A DNA stretch of 64,000 bases, from assembly GCA_002189035.1 (NCBI GenBank), contig NEEC01000004.1, positions 682,001 through 746,000 on the forward strand. Reading direction: 5' to 3'. A program made the position numbers and the translations under genes. The stretch comes from Utricularia gibba. Its lineage: Eukaryota > Streptophyta > Magnoliopsida > Lamiales > Lentibulariaceae. Below, piece after piece: positions 35,247 through 48,207 of the stretch. Below the pieces are notes generated by a model. The model was not told where the DNA came from and searched no databases. It saw only the letters and a list, made by a program, of their open reading frames with translations. Numbering within the stretch: position 1 is the first letter of the stretch; each line of letters begins with the position of its first letter.

Positions 35247-37573
35247 ATGCTAGTAAGCCTTTTGAGAAGCACGAAAATCGCCGCCGTTAGTTCTCAGCTG
35301 TTCACTGAGTTTCGCCGTCGCGCCACCTCAGTCTGCTACTCGCATTGTACCGACGTCGAGCCACTCTCAAGAGTAGGGCTGCAATCCCTGGTGCGGCGTT
35401 GCAACATCAACGGCAAGTTCCATAGGCTTCTAAGGAATGCCGTCGCTTCGCCTTCCCTCCTCCTGACCGCTTGCGAAAACCTCAGAAATCATGGACTGGA
35501 GTCTCAATCTGCGCCGCTCACGGCGGAATGGCTGTCGTGTAACTTCTTCTCCATCCACGAACTGTCGTTTCAGCTTGCCCACCAGTTGTTCGACGTTGAG
35601 TCACAATGCGTGCCTATTTTCCCGCTGGGGGTGAAGGTGCGGCACTTCAGTTACCCAATTTGAAGCTTAAAGTTGTGACCCAAGCTGATAGCTTAAAGCC
35701 CTTGAAGGTTATCTATTGATGATAAGGTTCGTCACATTTTCCTACGGTGGCCGGTGGCCGTGTCAATATGGGCCGCCACACAGCTGTTCGGTATTTGAAG
35801 AACACTGTGGAAAATCCCACATGGTGGTTCTGCATTAAATTCGGGAAGGAGCACTTTGAGACTCGCCATGTTGATAAACTCTGTTTGATCCTAGGGGAGA
35901 AGATAGCAGATGATGAACTTATGGATCTTATTAAGAAGTTATTCGAGTTTAAGATTCTGTGTATTGATCTAGGAGATACTGCATGTTTTTCTAGAGGTCT
36001 CCCTCAAGAATGTGATCTGAGTTTGATTTTGATTAACGTTTACTTCAGTTGGTTCGATAAGGAGGTTCAAAGATTGCGCCTTCAAAGGGATGCAGAGAAT
36101 CCCAAGTTCAGCAAACATGAACTTCATGTGGCACATTCGGATGAGGCCCCTATTTTCTATAAGCCCTTGAAGCTTTATGCAGTTAGATATCTCAATGAGA
36201 TATTGGTGATCACAACAGGAACCAAGAAGTTGACATTAGATTTGAAGTCTTGGGCTGTTGATTTTTTGGAACAGAAATTAGACTTGAAGGCGGACCATTC
36301 CGAGACTGTCATACATAGTGCAGTTTCTGAGAAGATTGATTTCATGGGAATGGAGCTTCAAGCAGTTGCGCCTTCAATCCTGCGACCGACCAAGAGTGAA
36401 AAGGCAATCAGGGCGAGGAAGAAGTACTTAAGACAGAAAGAAGTCAGACTCCAAGAGCTGAAAAATGCTAAGGAAAGAAATAGGAAAATGTTGGGAATGA
36501 AGCTTTATAATCATGTGTTCAAGAAACTGAAGCGAAGTAATAGTGCTGTTGCTTTCAAATATGATTTCCACATAGAAAATGAAGTAAGGCAGATTTTCAG
36601 CACTTGGGCTGATGAAGTGGTCGATGAGTACCTGAAATCTATTGATGAAAGATATCAATGGCATCGGCAGCTCTCTGGTGGGGACTTTCTCATGCTTGAG
36701 AGGATCAGGCATCAGTTGCCATCAAAACTTGTTGATGCTTACGACAGCTTCCGGGATCAGATTGACAAGTACTTGAACCCACTTTATGCTCGGAAGAAAC
36801 TGGAGGAAGAAGCACGGAGAAGGGAGGAAGAAGAAGAGGAAATATATGCTAAAAAAACTGTAGATGATCTGACAAAGAAGTGCATCAAAGTAGAGGCACC
36901 CTTGGAACTCATAAAAAAGGCAGTTAGACTCGTCGGTATCACGAATCAAATGGGGCGTCCAAGGCCGCTAAGCTTCCTCACGGTTCTAGATGATGCCAGC
37001 ATTATCCAATGGTATGCAGGCATTGGAAGAAGATGGCTTGATTTCTATTGCTGCTGCCACAACTTCCGTAAGGTTAAAATCATTGTTAGCTACCATCTTC
37101 GTTTTTCCTGCATCCTAACACTAGCAGAGAAACATGAATCTACAAAACGGGAGACCATCAGACACTTCACCAAAGATCTAAAGCTTCTCCACCCCGATGG
37201 AAAAGAAGAGATGCACTTCCCTTCTGAGAGGGAGGTCAAGATGATGGGTGACAGAAATCTTCAAGATCCAAAACCGGTCGACGGATGTCTCACCGTGGCA
37301 CTCGTTAGATTGGCCTCTGATGATTCAAACAGGCGGTGTGTAGCTCATTTCTGTAGCCGAACTGATACAGTTTCTTTCAGGATTTGGTTATTACAGAGGT
37401 ATCTGAAGGTGAATCCATTGAATGGGGTTCAATGGGTTCACGGGATGAGTGCAATCCACGACAACTTGCATAGAAAATGTGCTCCCCTCTGCTGCTATCA
37501 CATGAGTGAATTCTACCTGGGAAGATTGACTTTCCAGGATTTTGATTGTGCCATTCTAGTTGATGATCAGTAA
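35247..37573 (+). CDS. nuclear-encoded group II intron maturase, nMAT3-like, frame broken
   Basis: An intronless gene spanning about 775 codons, matching the plant nMAT type-1 proteins (closest by memory to nMAT3, At5g04050). These are mitochondrial splicing factors. The N-terminus (MLVSLLRSTKIAAVSSQLF) looks like a mitochondrial presequence. A degenerate reverse-transcriptase domain follows (GRHTAVRYLKNTVENPTWWF, RGLPQECDLSLILINVYF, YAVRYLNEILVIT in place of YxDD), then the thumb/domain X (GRRWLDFYCCCHNFRKVKII, SYHLRFSCILTLAEKHESTK). The frame is open from 35747 to the stop, and from 35247 to about 35621, but between 35620 and 35760 the conserved sequence passes through five frame segments: a shift at about 35622, one at 35717, one at about 35727, and a 7-bp tandem duplication at 35746-35759. 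Recent loss of function or sequence error are both possible. Confidence 0.85.
35746..35759 (+). repeat. 7-bp tandem duplication inside the maturase gene
   Basis: ggtggcc occurs twice in a row. Removing one copy would restore the conserved SYGGRVNMGRH frame locally, so the second copy shifts the frame. Confidence 0.8.
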
Positions 37574-37872
37574 TTTTGATTGCAGATTAGATTTGTAGTT
37601 AATGATTACGAGGCTTCAACAAAAACTCCTGACACGAAGCCATCAGACTGAGTTCAATCTAGATGTGAATTCAACTTCTAAATTATGAGACAGCTGAGTG
37701 CAACTTCAAAAAAGGTCTAACAGGGGCAAAGCAACCAGTTCACAGATTGTAGTAATGAGAAAAGGAATCACCGAGCATCCAAATCAAAACTTCTGGAAGT
37801 AAAAGCTAAACAAGTTGATGCCACATAGATCAGTAAATACGCCACGCTTCCCAGCGACTCATCGCAGAGTTT

Positions 37873-38706
<834 letters not shown>

Positions 38707-39000
38707 GATTTTTTCGATAGGGATCAGCGACGTGCAACGCAGAAATCACAGCAGCTAGGGTTTCAGATGGAGAAGATGTGGCCATTTATTTCGGTCGGTT
38801 AAAGTTGGGCCTTTCAGGTTACTCGGGCTCGTTTCAAAAAAAGGTTCATTGGGCCTGAGTACTATAGAGGCCCCAAAACCGAACGGAGATCGGAAATTCT
38901 GCAGGTGACACCGGAAAAGGAACCACCGGCTGTGGCCAGTTTTGCCGATCTCCTGACTATCGTCATTTCTGCTTGATTTGATTCACTGAGCTTCGGAAAG
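38707..39000. promoter_or_regulatory. compact divergent promoter of RPS15 and DDRGK1
   Basis: A 294-base spacer between two start codons on opposite strands. It contains two site II elements TGGGCC (38806-38811 and 38850-38855) and, in the RPS15 leader, a telo-box (TAGGGTTT at 38756-38763, AAACCCTA on the RPS15 strand). Telo-box plus site II is the standard promoter pair of plant ribosomal protein genes, bound by TCP factors and Pur-alpha or TRB-type proteins. No TATA box is apparent. Confidence 0.7.
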
Positions 39001-40972
39001 ATGGAGGGCATAGTGGCAGGAATAGTGATGATGATGCTAGTTTTCTTGTTAATTCCGCTGTATTTCTGGAGACGTAGCCGCGATTCTACTGATTCTTATC
39101 TACGGGATGATGATCCTCAGGTATAACTCGATTTCTGAAGATTCATTTGAATTTTTGATCTTTTTTTTTTTGTTCGATTGCTTGAATTAGCGGCATATGC
39201 TTGTCCGTATTTTTTTCCCTGTGACGTAGGATGTACAAGAGGAAAGAGTGGTTAGAGCTAGTACTTCACGTCGAATGCGCAGAAGACCAATTGCTTCTTC
39301 TTCTGCGGGCGCATCATCATCTACCGTTAATGTTGAAGGTTTTTGTTGTTCGGTTTTTTCCAAAACGTTGATGCATCTCTTTTTTGCACCTCACTGGTGT
39401 GTAGATGGTTCATTAGTTTCTTCTGTTTGAGAAATATCTATCGTTTTGATTGTTTTGTCACGGTTTCTTAGCTCTATTCTTGCCACTTTAAACCCCAATT
39501 AACAAAAACTTGCTGGATTAAAGTGGATGCAGAGGATATTGATGAAAGCGAGGATGAAGTTGCTGGGGATGGGAACCAGGTTCCCAAATTCTCAAAGAAA
39601 AAGGGGAGGAAAAGGCAAGAACGGGAGGCCCGGCGCCAGGTATCGATCAATTTAATCTATTCTAGTCACTTATACTCGATCTTTGCTGCCTGGTGAATTT
39701 GAAATGTAACTAGATTTTAAGTAACTGCTTTGTTTTAATATATTCCAAATCGTTTCTTGATCCTAAAATCGAGGAGTGAACTCACACTTTCTAAAAGTTC
39801 ATTGGATTGTCTGACTATCTCTGATGAGTACTTCTAAAGGCTGAAGATGCTTCAAACGAATTGAGAAGAACTAAACAAGATCATTATGATGAGATGAGAA
39901 GGAGAAAAGATGAGGAGCGAGAAGCCGAGGAAAGAAGACTGGTAAGTTTCTTACAGTTGTTTTAGGTTACTTTTTGAACGTGCTAAATTTTTAGCATTAT
40001 ACATCAAGGAAGAAGAAGCCAGAGCCAAAAAAGCCAAAGAGGATGAAGCAGCAGCATTAGAATTTGAAAAGTGGAAAGGTGAATTTTCTGTTGATGCTGA
40101 GGGAACAACAGAAAATGAAGCGCAGGATGGAAGTCAGGGGTTGCTGTCTGATTTTGTGGAATATATCAAGGTGGATAAAATGCTCTGGTGTTCTTTGAAC
40201 TTTGCTCTTGCCTTTCTTGCATGCTGGTTTCTGAAGATCCTGTTGTTTTATTGGCATACATCCATTACATACTGTTTTCAATTTTTCGCTGCTGCTTGCA
40301 CACGTGACTGATCTTTTTTGTTCTTGAATTCACAGAAACATAAATGTGTTCCTCTGGAGGATATTGCCGCAGAATTTAAACTGCGAACTCAGGTATTCCA
40401 TTCATCTTATGTTTATTTTTTTGTTTATATCATGGTCACTAGCTTCACTTTTTCTTTCAAAATCCAGCAACCAGCCGTGACATGATTCCACAGTTCACTT
40501 TTCTCATAGACCAAATCTGTAGTATTTTCCCCAGATGCATTTTTTTGCTCTAATATCCATCACGGTTGCATTGAGCGTAGCTCCACTTAAGCGTGTGGTG
40601 TGTGGTATGCAACCTTATTTAGCATTAATACTCCCCCATTTGCTTACTGCAGGATTGCATCAACCGCATAACCTCACTAGAAAATATGGGTACGTAGCAC
40701 ACTTAACATTCCCATGCAAATTCCTTATTCCGTATCTGAGTCAGGCACTGAATGCTCTACCCAATCTAGGAAGACTATCTGGTGTGATGGACGATCGAGG
40801 GAAATATATATACATCTCCTTGGAAGAAATGAAGGCTGTTGCAGACTACATAAAGAGGCAAGGCAGGGTCAGCATTTCACACCTTGCTAGCAAGTCCAAC
40901 CAGTTCATAGATCTGGAAACGAAACCCCACACAATTGAAGAAAGCAGCAACATGGAGGCGGCTTCCGTATAA
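39001..40972 (+). CDS. DDRGK domain-containing protein 1 (UFBP1)
   Basis: Eight exons: 39001-39120, 39230-39338, 39524-39639, 39840-39941, 40009-40170, 40336-40392, 40653-40689 and 40770-40972, giving 301 residues. The N-terminus is one membrane segment (IVAGIVMMMLVFLLIPLYFW). A long charged helical part (KFSKKKGRKRQEREARR, RRKDEEREAEERRLEEEARA) and the C-terminal winged-helix region follow (FEKWKGEFSVDAEGTTENE, VEYIKKHKCVPLEDIAAEF, GRLSGVMDDRGKYIYISLEE). DDRGK1/UFBP1 anchors the UFM1 ligase UFL1 to the ER membrane for ribosome UFMylation and ER quality control. The exon 5 acceptor (CATCAAG/GAAG) is weak but the phase requires it. The gene shares its promoter with RPS15 and converges on the villin gene. 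Confidence 0.94.
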
Positions 40973-41279
40973 ACTACCTTCGAGGGCTAGTTAGTTTCCA
41001 CCTTATAGATCTTTCGTGTTGACAAAACGATCTGCAACGTGTTGAGTTTTGAGTTCTGAAATCTTGTGTTCTTCAATCTTTGCAATATTTCTCTGTCAAC
41101 CAATTGCAGACATAGAATACCAGATACAACAAATGCAAACACCTTTCTCACTATCTATAGTACTAAGCTTCAGCGAGATAAATACCCCCACCAAATCAAA
41201 CAATCTAAAGACCTTCTTCAGCATCCATTTACAATCATGGAAACGAAGCATGATCAAGCAGGAACTTGTGAAACAACGT
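40973..41279. other. convergent 3' gap between DDRGK1 and villin genes
   Basis: A 307-base spacer of 3' UTR-like sequence; nothing else is seen. Confidence 0.5.
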
Positions 41280-44200
41280 CTAAAAGAGATCCAATTTCCT
41301 TTTAAGCGCATCTTGCTTCCACTTTGGCAGCTTGTAGAAGGAAGATTTTGGGATTCCAAATACTGAAAGGAACTCTTCGTCCGATAGATAAGCCTGAAAA
41401 TCACATACTAGCTGTAAGAATGTGCAATGGAATGGTTTGGTTGCCATGGAGATCATGAGCAGTAGAGCAAACCTCTCTTCTTTTGAAATCTATTCCCTTC
41501 ACAGGGTTATCAGATTTAGCCTTCAGCTGCTCGTATCTGAACGCACATGGACTACTTTCGGAGCCATTTTCATCTTTAACTGGCTCAACTATTTCAATTC
41601 CCTTATGCTCTGGAGCTTCTTTGCTTTCTTCAGTCTCACGGGCCTCTTCTGTGTTGCTTGGAGCTACAAAAAGAAAGAGATTCACCGTAAACATTAAATG
41701 TTGCACTCAGTTACACTGCTCTTGTCAGGAAAATACTCAGCAGTTTGTTAGAATACGTCATACCGGGAGGGGTAGATTCTGTTTGTGAGATTCGATGCAA
41801 CCGAGAAAGAGGCGGATCAGGTGAATTTTTCTTTTCCTTTTCAGCAGTCAAAACTGATGATAATGCAGCCACTGCTGCTGCTCGTTGTGATCCTGGACTC
41901 TTTCCTGCAGGCTTAGGAGCTGAAGGTGCTTTTGGAGGCGAGGGGGATGAAGAAAAGGCCGAATTCAAAGCAGCTATAGCAGAAGCTCTTTGTGTTGGGC
42001 CCTCACGATTCGCACCAGCGGACTTCTCCTGAGATTGAAGATGAAACAAAAAAAACGAAGTCCAGTACTGTTTAAACAACCAGCAAATGGAAAATTGGGT
42101 TGCAGCGTCCAGGAAAAATGCTCAGAGATACAGCAACTTCAGAAAAATCAACAGCTTACCTCAACGGCGTGGCTGGAACCCAACACATGCAAGACCTTCT
42201 TTTGGAATGAATTTCCATGTGCCTGTTTTTGGAAAACTGAAATGATGAGAATTCTCATTGTATCATGGATTGAGTCTCCTATACAGAAAAACACTATCAT
42301 TATCAACTTTCAGATGCTAGACACGACAACACAAGTTGACCTACGTTTGCTTTTGCAGGATCCCATGAAAAATATGCTGAAAAGAAAGCCGGTTCATTTC
42401 CTTCAGTGACTTTATAAAGCGGAACATTTGAAGCGAGACCCTCTAGTGAAGCAGCCAACTCAATGTATTTCTGGATAAGAATCTTCATAGGTAAGCACAT
42501 CCCCCAGAATATAGTTAGCAGTTAAGCCTGTGAGACCTAATACCTGACCGATCTCAAAGGCATTCTGCTTGTCATTTGGATCAGCTAAATGGCCTATCCA
42601 AATGAAGACTTCAGCATGCGCATCAAGAATGAGGATATCCTCGCTTAAAAGGTCATCCTGAGAGAAATTATGTATCTCTTCCACCTGGAAATTCAGATAC
42701 ACCATTATTTACCTAGCCCCCATAAAATATACCTAACGTGAATCATAACTTGTAGTTATCTTCATACCTGAAACTTCCCTGGATATCAATGTGACAAAAA
42801 AAAGGAAGCAGTTAGAAAAAAAACAAGAATAATGTAGCATTGCAACTGAAAATATTTCCACCTTTATTCACGAAGAATTCAAACAGATGCGGGTCCCTGA
42901 AAAAATCGAACACAGCCTTCTTACTGGAGTAACTTTGTTTTCCCCCAAGTGGAAACCAAAATGACGAACTTTCAGTTCCTTCTTTAGCGTGTTTGATGCT
43001 TGATCCAGGCTGGACTTCATCAAGTCAACAGAAACAAAGCCATCGATCAAAATAATGAATTATGTCAGATAGTAGTTGCACGAACAGACTCTGTAATTTT
43101 GACACCCGGCATCTTTGTGATAAGAAACGAAGGCATGCTTCAGACACAACATTATTCAAACCTTCAAAAAATCAGCAACTTTTGCTGCTAATTGCTGCTG
43201 CTGAATGGTGCTTTGATTGCCATGCCAACTGAAAACTGATGTTCCAGATTGAAGAAGAAAACATTCATTTGAGTTCAGTGATGATGCCACCTATTAACAT
43301 TTTCGGTTTTAATGATTGCAGTGGAAGAATTCTTTACCTGCACAAATAACAGTGGGAAAAAAAAGTGAAATTGGTGCTGCATACCGGTTCTACTTGTACA
43401 GCTGCATTGTTATGAGGAGAAGTTCCAGATACACGAATAAGCGCAACTCCATCTTCCGTGTAAGTTTCATCATTCAAGCCCTTTTCAGAAACATGATTTT
43501 TGTACCCAGCGCTCATTCCGCCCTGCAAGCAATTGCTACAATCTTCAGATTTTCTCACGTTTCCAAATATTTATTTCCTTTCCAAAATGGAAGCAATGAA
43601 GGGCACCTTAAGGATCACCATGGGCTGAAAAATGGAAACAAATTGTGGTGGCTCTTTTCCTTGAAAAATTCGACCCTGAATAAAGCAAAAGTTAGCATTG
43701 CATGTGACATTTTCAATCTTAACAAACTACGAAAAACATAATGAGGAATATTAGAACCTGGATTGGTCTACCCTTTAGCGAATTGAACATTTTTGTCGCC
43801 AATGTAGCAGCTGACTTCTGATCCTCCTGGAGAAATAAAAGAAATTTACTGTGTTACAGTATCATTGAGCATGGCCAGTAATATTTGGAGTATCAAAGGA
43901 GGATTATAAAATAATAACTGTAGAAATGAAAGATGATTCTATGACATAGTTGGAGAAAAGTGTATAGTACAGTACCTCTGTGCTGTCTTTTCCGATCCAG
44001 CAACACAAGTAGTAATTTTCCTTTCTCTCTTGAGAAGGGTATGAATAAAGAACAATGTAGCAATCTCCACTGTAAAACTTTCCGATGTCTTCATACGGCA
44101 CCGGGGTCTTTGAACTTCCATTGATCCACCAAACCTGGATTAGAGTAAAATGCAGTTTGCAGAACACTTGGTTACGATTGATGCATTATTTATCATGATA

Positions 44201-46104
44201 AATATCTAGAAAACTTTAAAAACCTCTAATTTTCCTCCTCCTTCGAGCAATGGAGGGACTTCCTCATTCACCGATGCACTTTTACTAGCTCCCTTGGCAC
44301 CGCCTTGCTGCTTCAGAAAGGCTTCAATTCGAAAAGTAACTCCAGTTGTAAGTTGCCACATCTAAAACGACTGCCTACCACGGATCATACATGCGGCGTA
44401 CCTGCTACTTTTCCTCTAGACTCCTCAGCAACAACAGGTGAAATACCAGATGGCCAAGAATCGAAATTTGATTTGAAAGAACGTGTTTCATAACCTTGAA
44501 TCAGTCGAGTAATACGGGTAGATCTTGGTCTATCTTGGCTAATGACAAAATCCTGAAACCCCTTTTCAATGTCAAAATTCAGAAAAACTAGAGTAAAAGA
44601 TCTGAAGTAAACTTTTCACCTCCACTGCTTGAATAGCAGCTTTTCTCTCATCAACTTGAGTAACCCGGCCAACCCAAACAAAGATCTCACTACCACAGTC
44701 CAGTAGATAGCATTTGTGATTTTCTAACAGAGACTTGGAAAGTTCACCATCTACAGGCTTAACTTCACCTTCCGTGATGCTGCAAAGAAACATTTGCCAA
44801 GAAGTAGAACAACTTTATTTAAGCCCTTCCATCCTAAAATCATATTTCCCTATAACAGGCTTAATGTGGAAAATTACACATAAAGCTGAGGAGGCGTCTT
44901 CGCTGGATTTATATCATCATCAGAGGGGGCTCTCTTAGGAATTGGAGCAAAACCACCAAAGAGAACCCAAAAATCACCAGAATTCGACTCAACTTGCAGA
45001 TTTCCATCATCTGGAGATAAGGTTATCATGCAACACAAAAAGAAAAAAAAAACTGTAAATGGGGTATGTATTGAAAAAATGGCATATGTGATAGTATGAA
45101 GTGTAGCTCATTATTCACCAATAATTGCAATATCACATTTCCCGTGATGATACTTGTCCTTCAAAAACTGAATTACTTCCAACGCTTTTGCCCTCTCTTG
45201 AATATTGGAGTTCGCACCATTAAATTGATATATCTTGTCTTTGGTGTCAAGAATAAATACATCATCATGATTCAATGAGGACCGTGAAAATGGGACCTAA
45301 ATAACATCCACGAAATCAACAATCATGAGTCACCATACAGTGTACTGAATGATGAGGATGCCAACCTGTTTCAACCGTGCAACACGTTTTCCTCGACAAA
45401 CATACAACCGAGTCTCAAACTCCTCTTCTTCTGGTTTCTTAAACCCAGACACAACACCTCCTTCACAAGGAATGATACATGGTTTGAAGTATGACAGGAA
45501 CTTGTCAGACTCATGCCCTTGGAGTTCTCTATAATGCACAGCACGTCCACCAAGGATAGCATCAAGTTCAACAGTTTTAATTGCTGCTGTCCCTGCTTCA
45601 TCCTATAATAAAATGTACCATCAGAAAGAAAGCAGAACATTTTCTCAAAGAATATAGGGTGGTGAAACACAACGATAAACCACCTGGGTAGTATCTTTTC
45701 CGAGCCAGAAGTGTATGTCATAAAGATAAGCCCCACCCTTTCCAGCACTTGTCTACATAAAAAAAGGATTCGAGTACCATAAACAAAATATGTCTACAAA
45801 TATATTCAGTCATTCTTACTAGAAACAATAAGCAAACCTCGAGAATGATATATGAATCGCCAGAGTAGAATTTACCAAAATCAGACTTTGGCAATGGAAC
45901 GGGCTGAAAATTTTCAATCCTCCATATCTCAGTTCCCCTGTTATTTGTTAAGCTCGACGGGTATAACTCAATGTGAAAGAAGTGCAAATTGAACTAGACA
46001 CGGCATCACGTATTTTGCACCCAACACTAACTAAAAAAAGGATACACACTCTGACCAGAACCTTGAAAAGCTGGTTCAAGAGCTTTTGATGAGGTTGACA
46101 TCAT
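41280..46104 (-). CDS. villin, VLN2/VLN3 type
   Basis: Twenty-two minus-strand coding exons from the ATG at 46102-46104 to the TAG at 41280-41282, about 935 residues. Six gelsolin-type repeats are followed by a linker and a complete headpiece. Landmarks: [25 protein letters not shown]-like [68 protein letters not shown] (typical of VLN2/3), [19 protein letters not shown] and the headpiece end [17 protein letters not shown]. Villins bundle, cap and sever actin filaments in a Ca2+-dependent way and shape elongating cells. One exon is just 11 bases (42768-42778, encoding part of GKFQ), framed by two 83-base introns; phase proves it is needed. First exon 46046-46104, second 45838-45937, last 41280-about 41393. 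No frame break is seen. A poly-C tract lies in the leader region. Confidence 0.96.
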
Positions 46105-47160
46105 GCGCTAAACCGAAAAACTGGCGCAGCTATCACTTACATGAACAGAATCCACGGCTGGGAGCGACAGAGTAAAAATAAGAAAGACAATAAAAAAATT
46201 CAGAAGAAACAACAGATTGATACGTAAAATGATAAACAGTTCCGATGATCAGAAATTTGGAGAACGACAGCGAAAAAATTGCCCCTTCAACCAACTCCTT
46301 TCGCAAGTGGACATTGCAAGTTCCCAGAAAAGGAAACAGTTCAGGTTTCAACAGACCAAAGAGAGAAACACAAATAATACCAATGAAAGCTTCACCCCCA
46401 CCCCCCCCCCCCCCCCACCACCCCAACATGTAAAGATGATCGATCACAAGATAGCAAATTTAGTCTTAAAAATCAATTTTCAGTACAGAAAACAACTAGA
46501 TCGATCTGAAACTATATAATCCAAGGGAGAACGAAACGATAAAGTGGATCTAAAACTGCCACAACAGAACAAAACCCAGTTCAGAAACCTCCAAGCAGCG
46601 TCCAATCTCTATCTAAAGCTGGGACTAGAAGGGCAGCAGCACCAGCAGCGAAGCTGACGAATGCAAACAAATGGTAGACAGACAGAACACAACGGAAAAT
46701 TTCATTACACCCGGTAATTACAGCATCACAAGTTACGACATTGGAATTCTTTTTCTTTCAACCCACCTTTCCACTTCACAATTTACACCAAAGATTTAAC
46801 ACCCTTTACCCGACAGAAACGTACACGCAAAAAAAGTAGCAGAAGGCACAAACGCGCGTTCTCCGATACAAATTGACAGTGCATATTAAGCTCAAACAAA
46901 TTGCACTAAAGCTAACACAACCTACTGTTCAATAACGCCATGGATGCATCATTGAAAATGAAACAAAGGGGAACAACCCTACTGAAGGAGACAGGGCTGT
47001 GAAACCATTCCAACAGCTTTTCCCATTCAATGCCTCATTTTTTCATATTAATCCAAAAAAATCATTAATAAAATAAAAATAATTGTTGATTTTAGAAATT
47101 TTGTGGCGCATTTTTTTTCTTTTAAAATTATGCACAATTTAAACAGTAATAAAAAAAATG
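46105..47160. other. villin leader and promoter region
   Basis: Probable 5' UTR (with an intron likely) of the villin gene on the minus strand. It contains a poly-C tract at 46399-46419. From about 47040 the sequence becomes A/T-rich. No coding sequence is supported. Confidence 0.45.
46398..46430. repeat. poly-C tract in the villin leader region
   Basis: A run of C interrupted only by single A residues (core about 14 to 15 C). On the villin strand it is a G-run and could form a G-quadruplex. Length in such homopolymers is often miscalled. Confidence 0.8.
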
Positions 47161-48140
47161 GATATTGGGCCGAAGGCGGCCCCATAGTGTCACGGGCAAC
47201 TCCATCAGGCCCAATCTAAGTAAGGTTAATTATGTTTAGTAGAGCTCTTAAGTAAGGTTAATTAAGGTATTGGAAATATCTAGAGCTTCTCCCGCCAATT
47301 TTAAACATGAAAAAGTGGCATTTGATGCAGGTGAAGAAGATCCATTTCCATGAGATCTGGAACGCTGTGTCGCCTCCGTGCTTCTCGTGTTGGCCGATTC
47401 TTCTCCTAGGTTAAAATTCATCATCATCGACTGTTTTTTACTGTAGAGCAGTCTATTTTAGGATCCAAAATCAATTTCTGGGAGGTGGATGCACGAGGCG
47501 AGTGAGTGCTGATGACGAATCATTATCATCATCTGGCGCTTAGCTCATGGTAACGAGGCAAGCTCATGTTCTGGTTGTCCGTTTCAGATTCTGATGCGTA
47601 TGATGGGATTTGGCATTTCCTTCATTAGCATGATTGGTGCTTTCTGAGCATTTAGGATGATGACAGAGTCTACTACCGATGGACTTGCTTTCTATATCAT
47701 CTGCACGACGAATTCAGGGATTCAGTTTGTATAGCAGGTTTCGTTTATCTAGGTTAATTGCTTATTCAACAGAAAATTCATTCATCTCTTGCCCTGAAAT
47801 TCTTTGCTTGTGGAGCAGATGGTTTGAATGAAGCGATCGAAAACCGACGTCATCTCGGACGCTACGAAATCCTAAGCCAGCAACCCCTGGTTTTACCCCA
47901 CCACGACCGCCACCATAAGGACTAGCCTCGAGTCAAAGGCAACCTGAGAAACTCTATCCAATCGGGCATGGGAAAGACCTCATTCCATCCTGAATGCATT
48001 GCTTGGTTATAGCCCTTCAACAATCAAAGCTTTGATGAATGCCAACCAACTTTTTTGTTCATCAGCACATATCACATGGCTTTAATTTTTTTTCTTTTTT
48101 GATACCCCTTTGTAACATTATGCACCCCTCTCTTAACCAG

Positions 48141-48207
48141 GTTGCTCAAGCCCGATGAGGTGAAGAGAGATGGGGCTAGAGGCCGTAGAGATCCCAACGT
48201 TTACCAG
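48141..48207 (+). other. isolated exon-like segment
   Basis: Bounded by 'cttaaccag' upstream and 'gtactctcc' downstream. It is open in a frame coding for a basic, hydrophilic peptide ending DPNVYQ. I do not recognise the family. It could be one exon of a small protein or part of a non-coding transcript. Confidence 0.3.
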
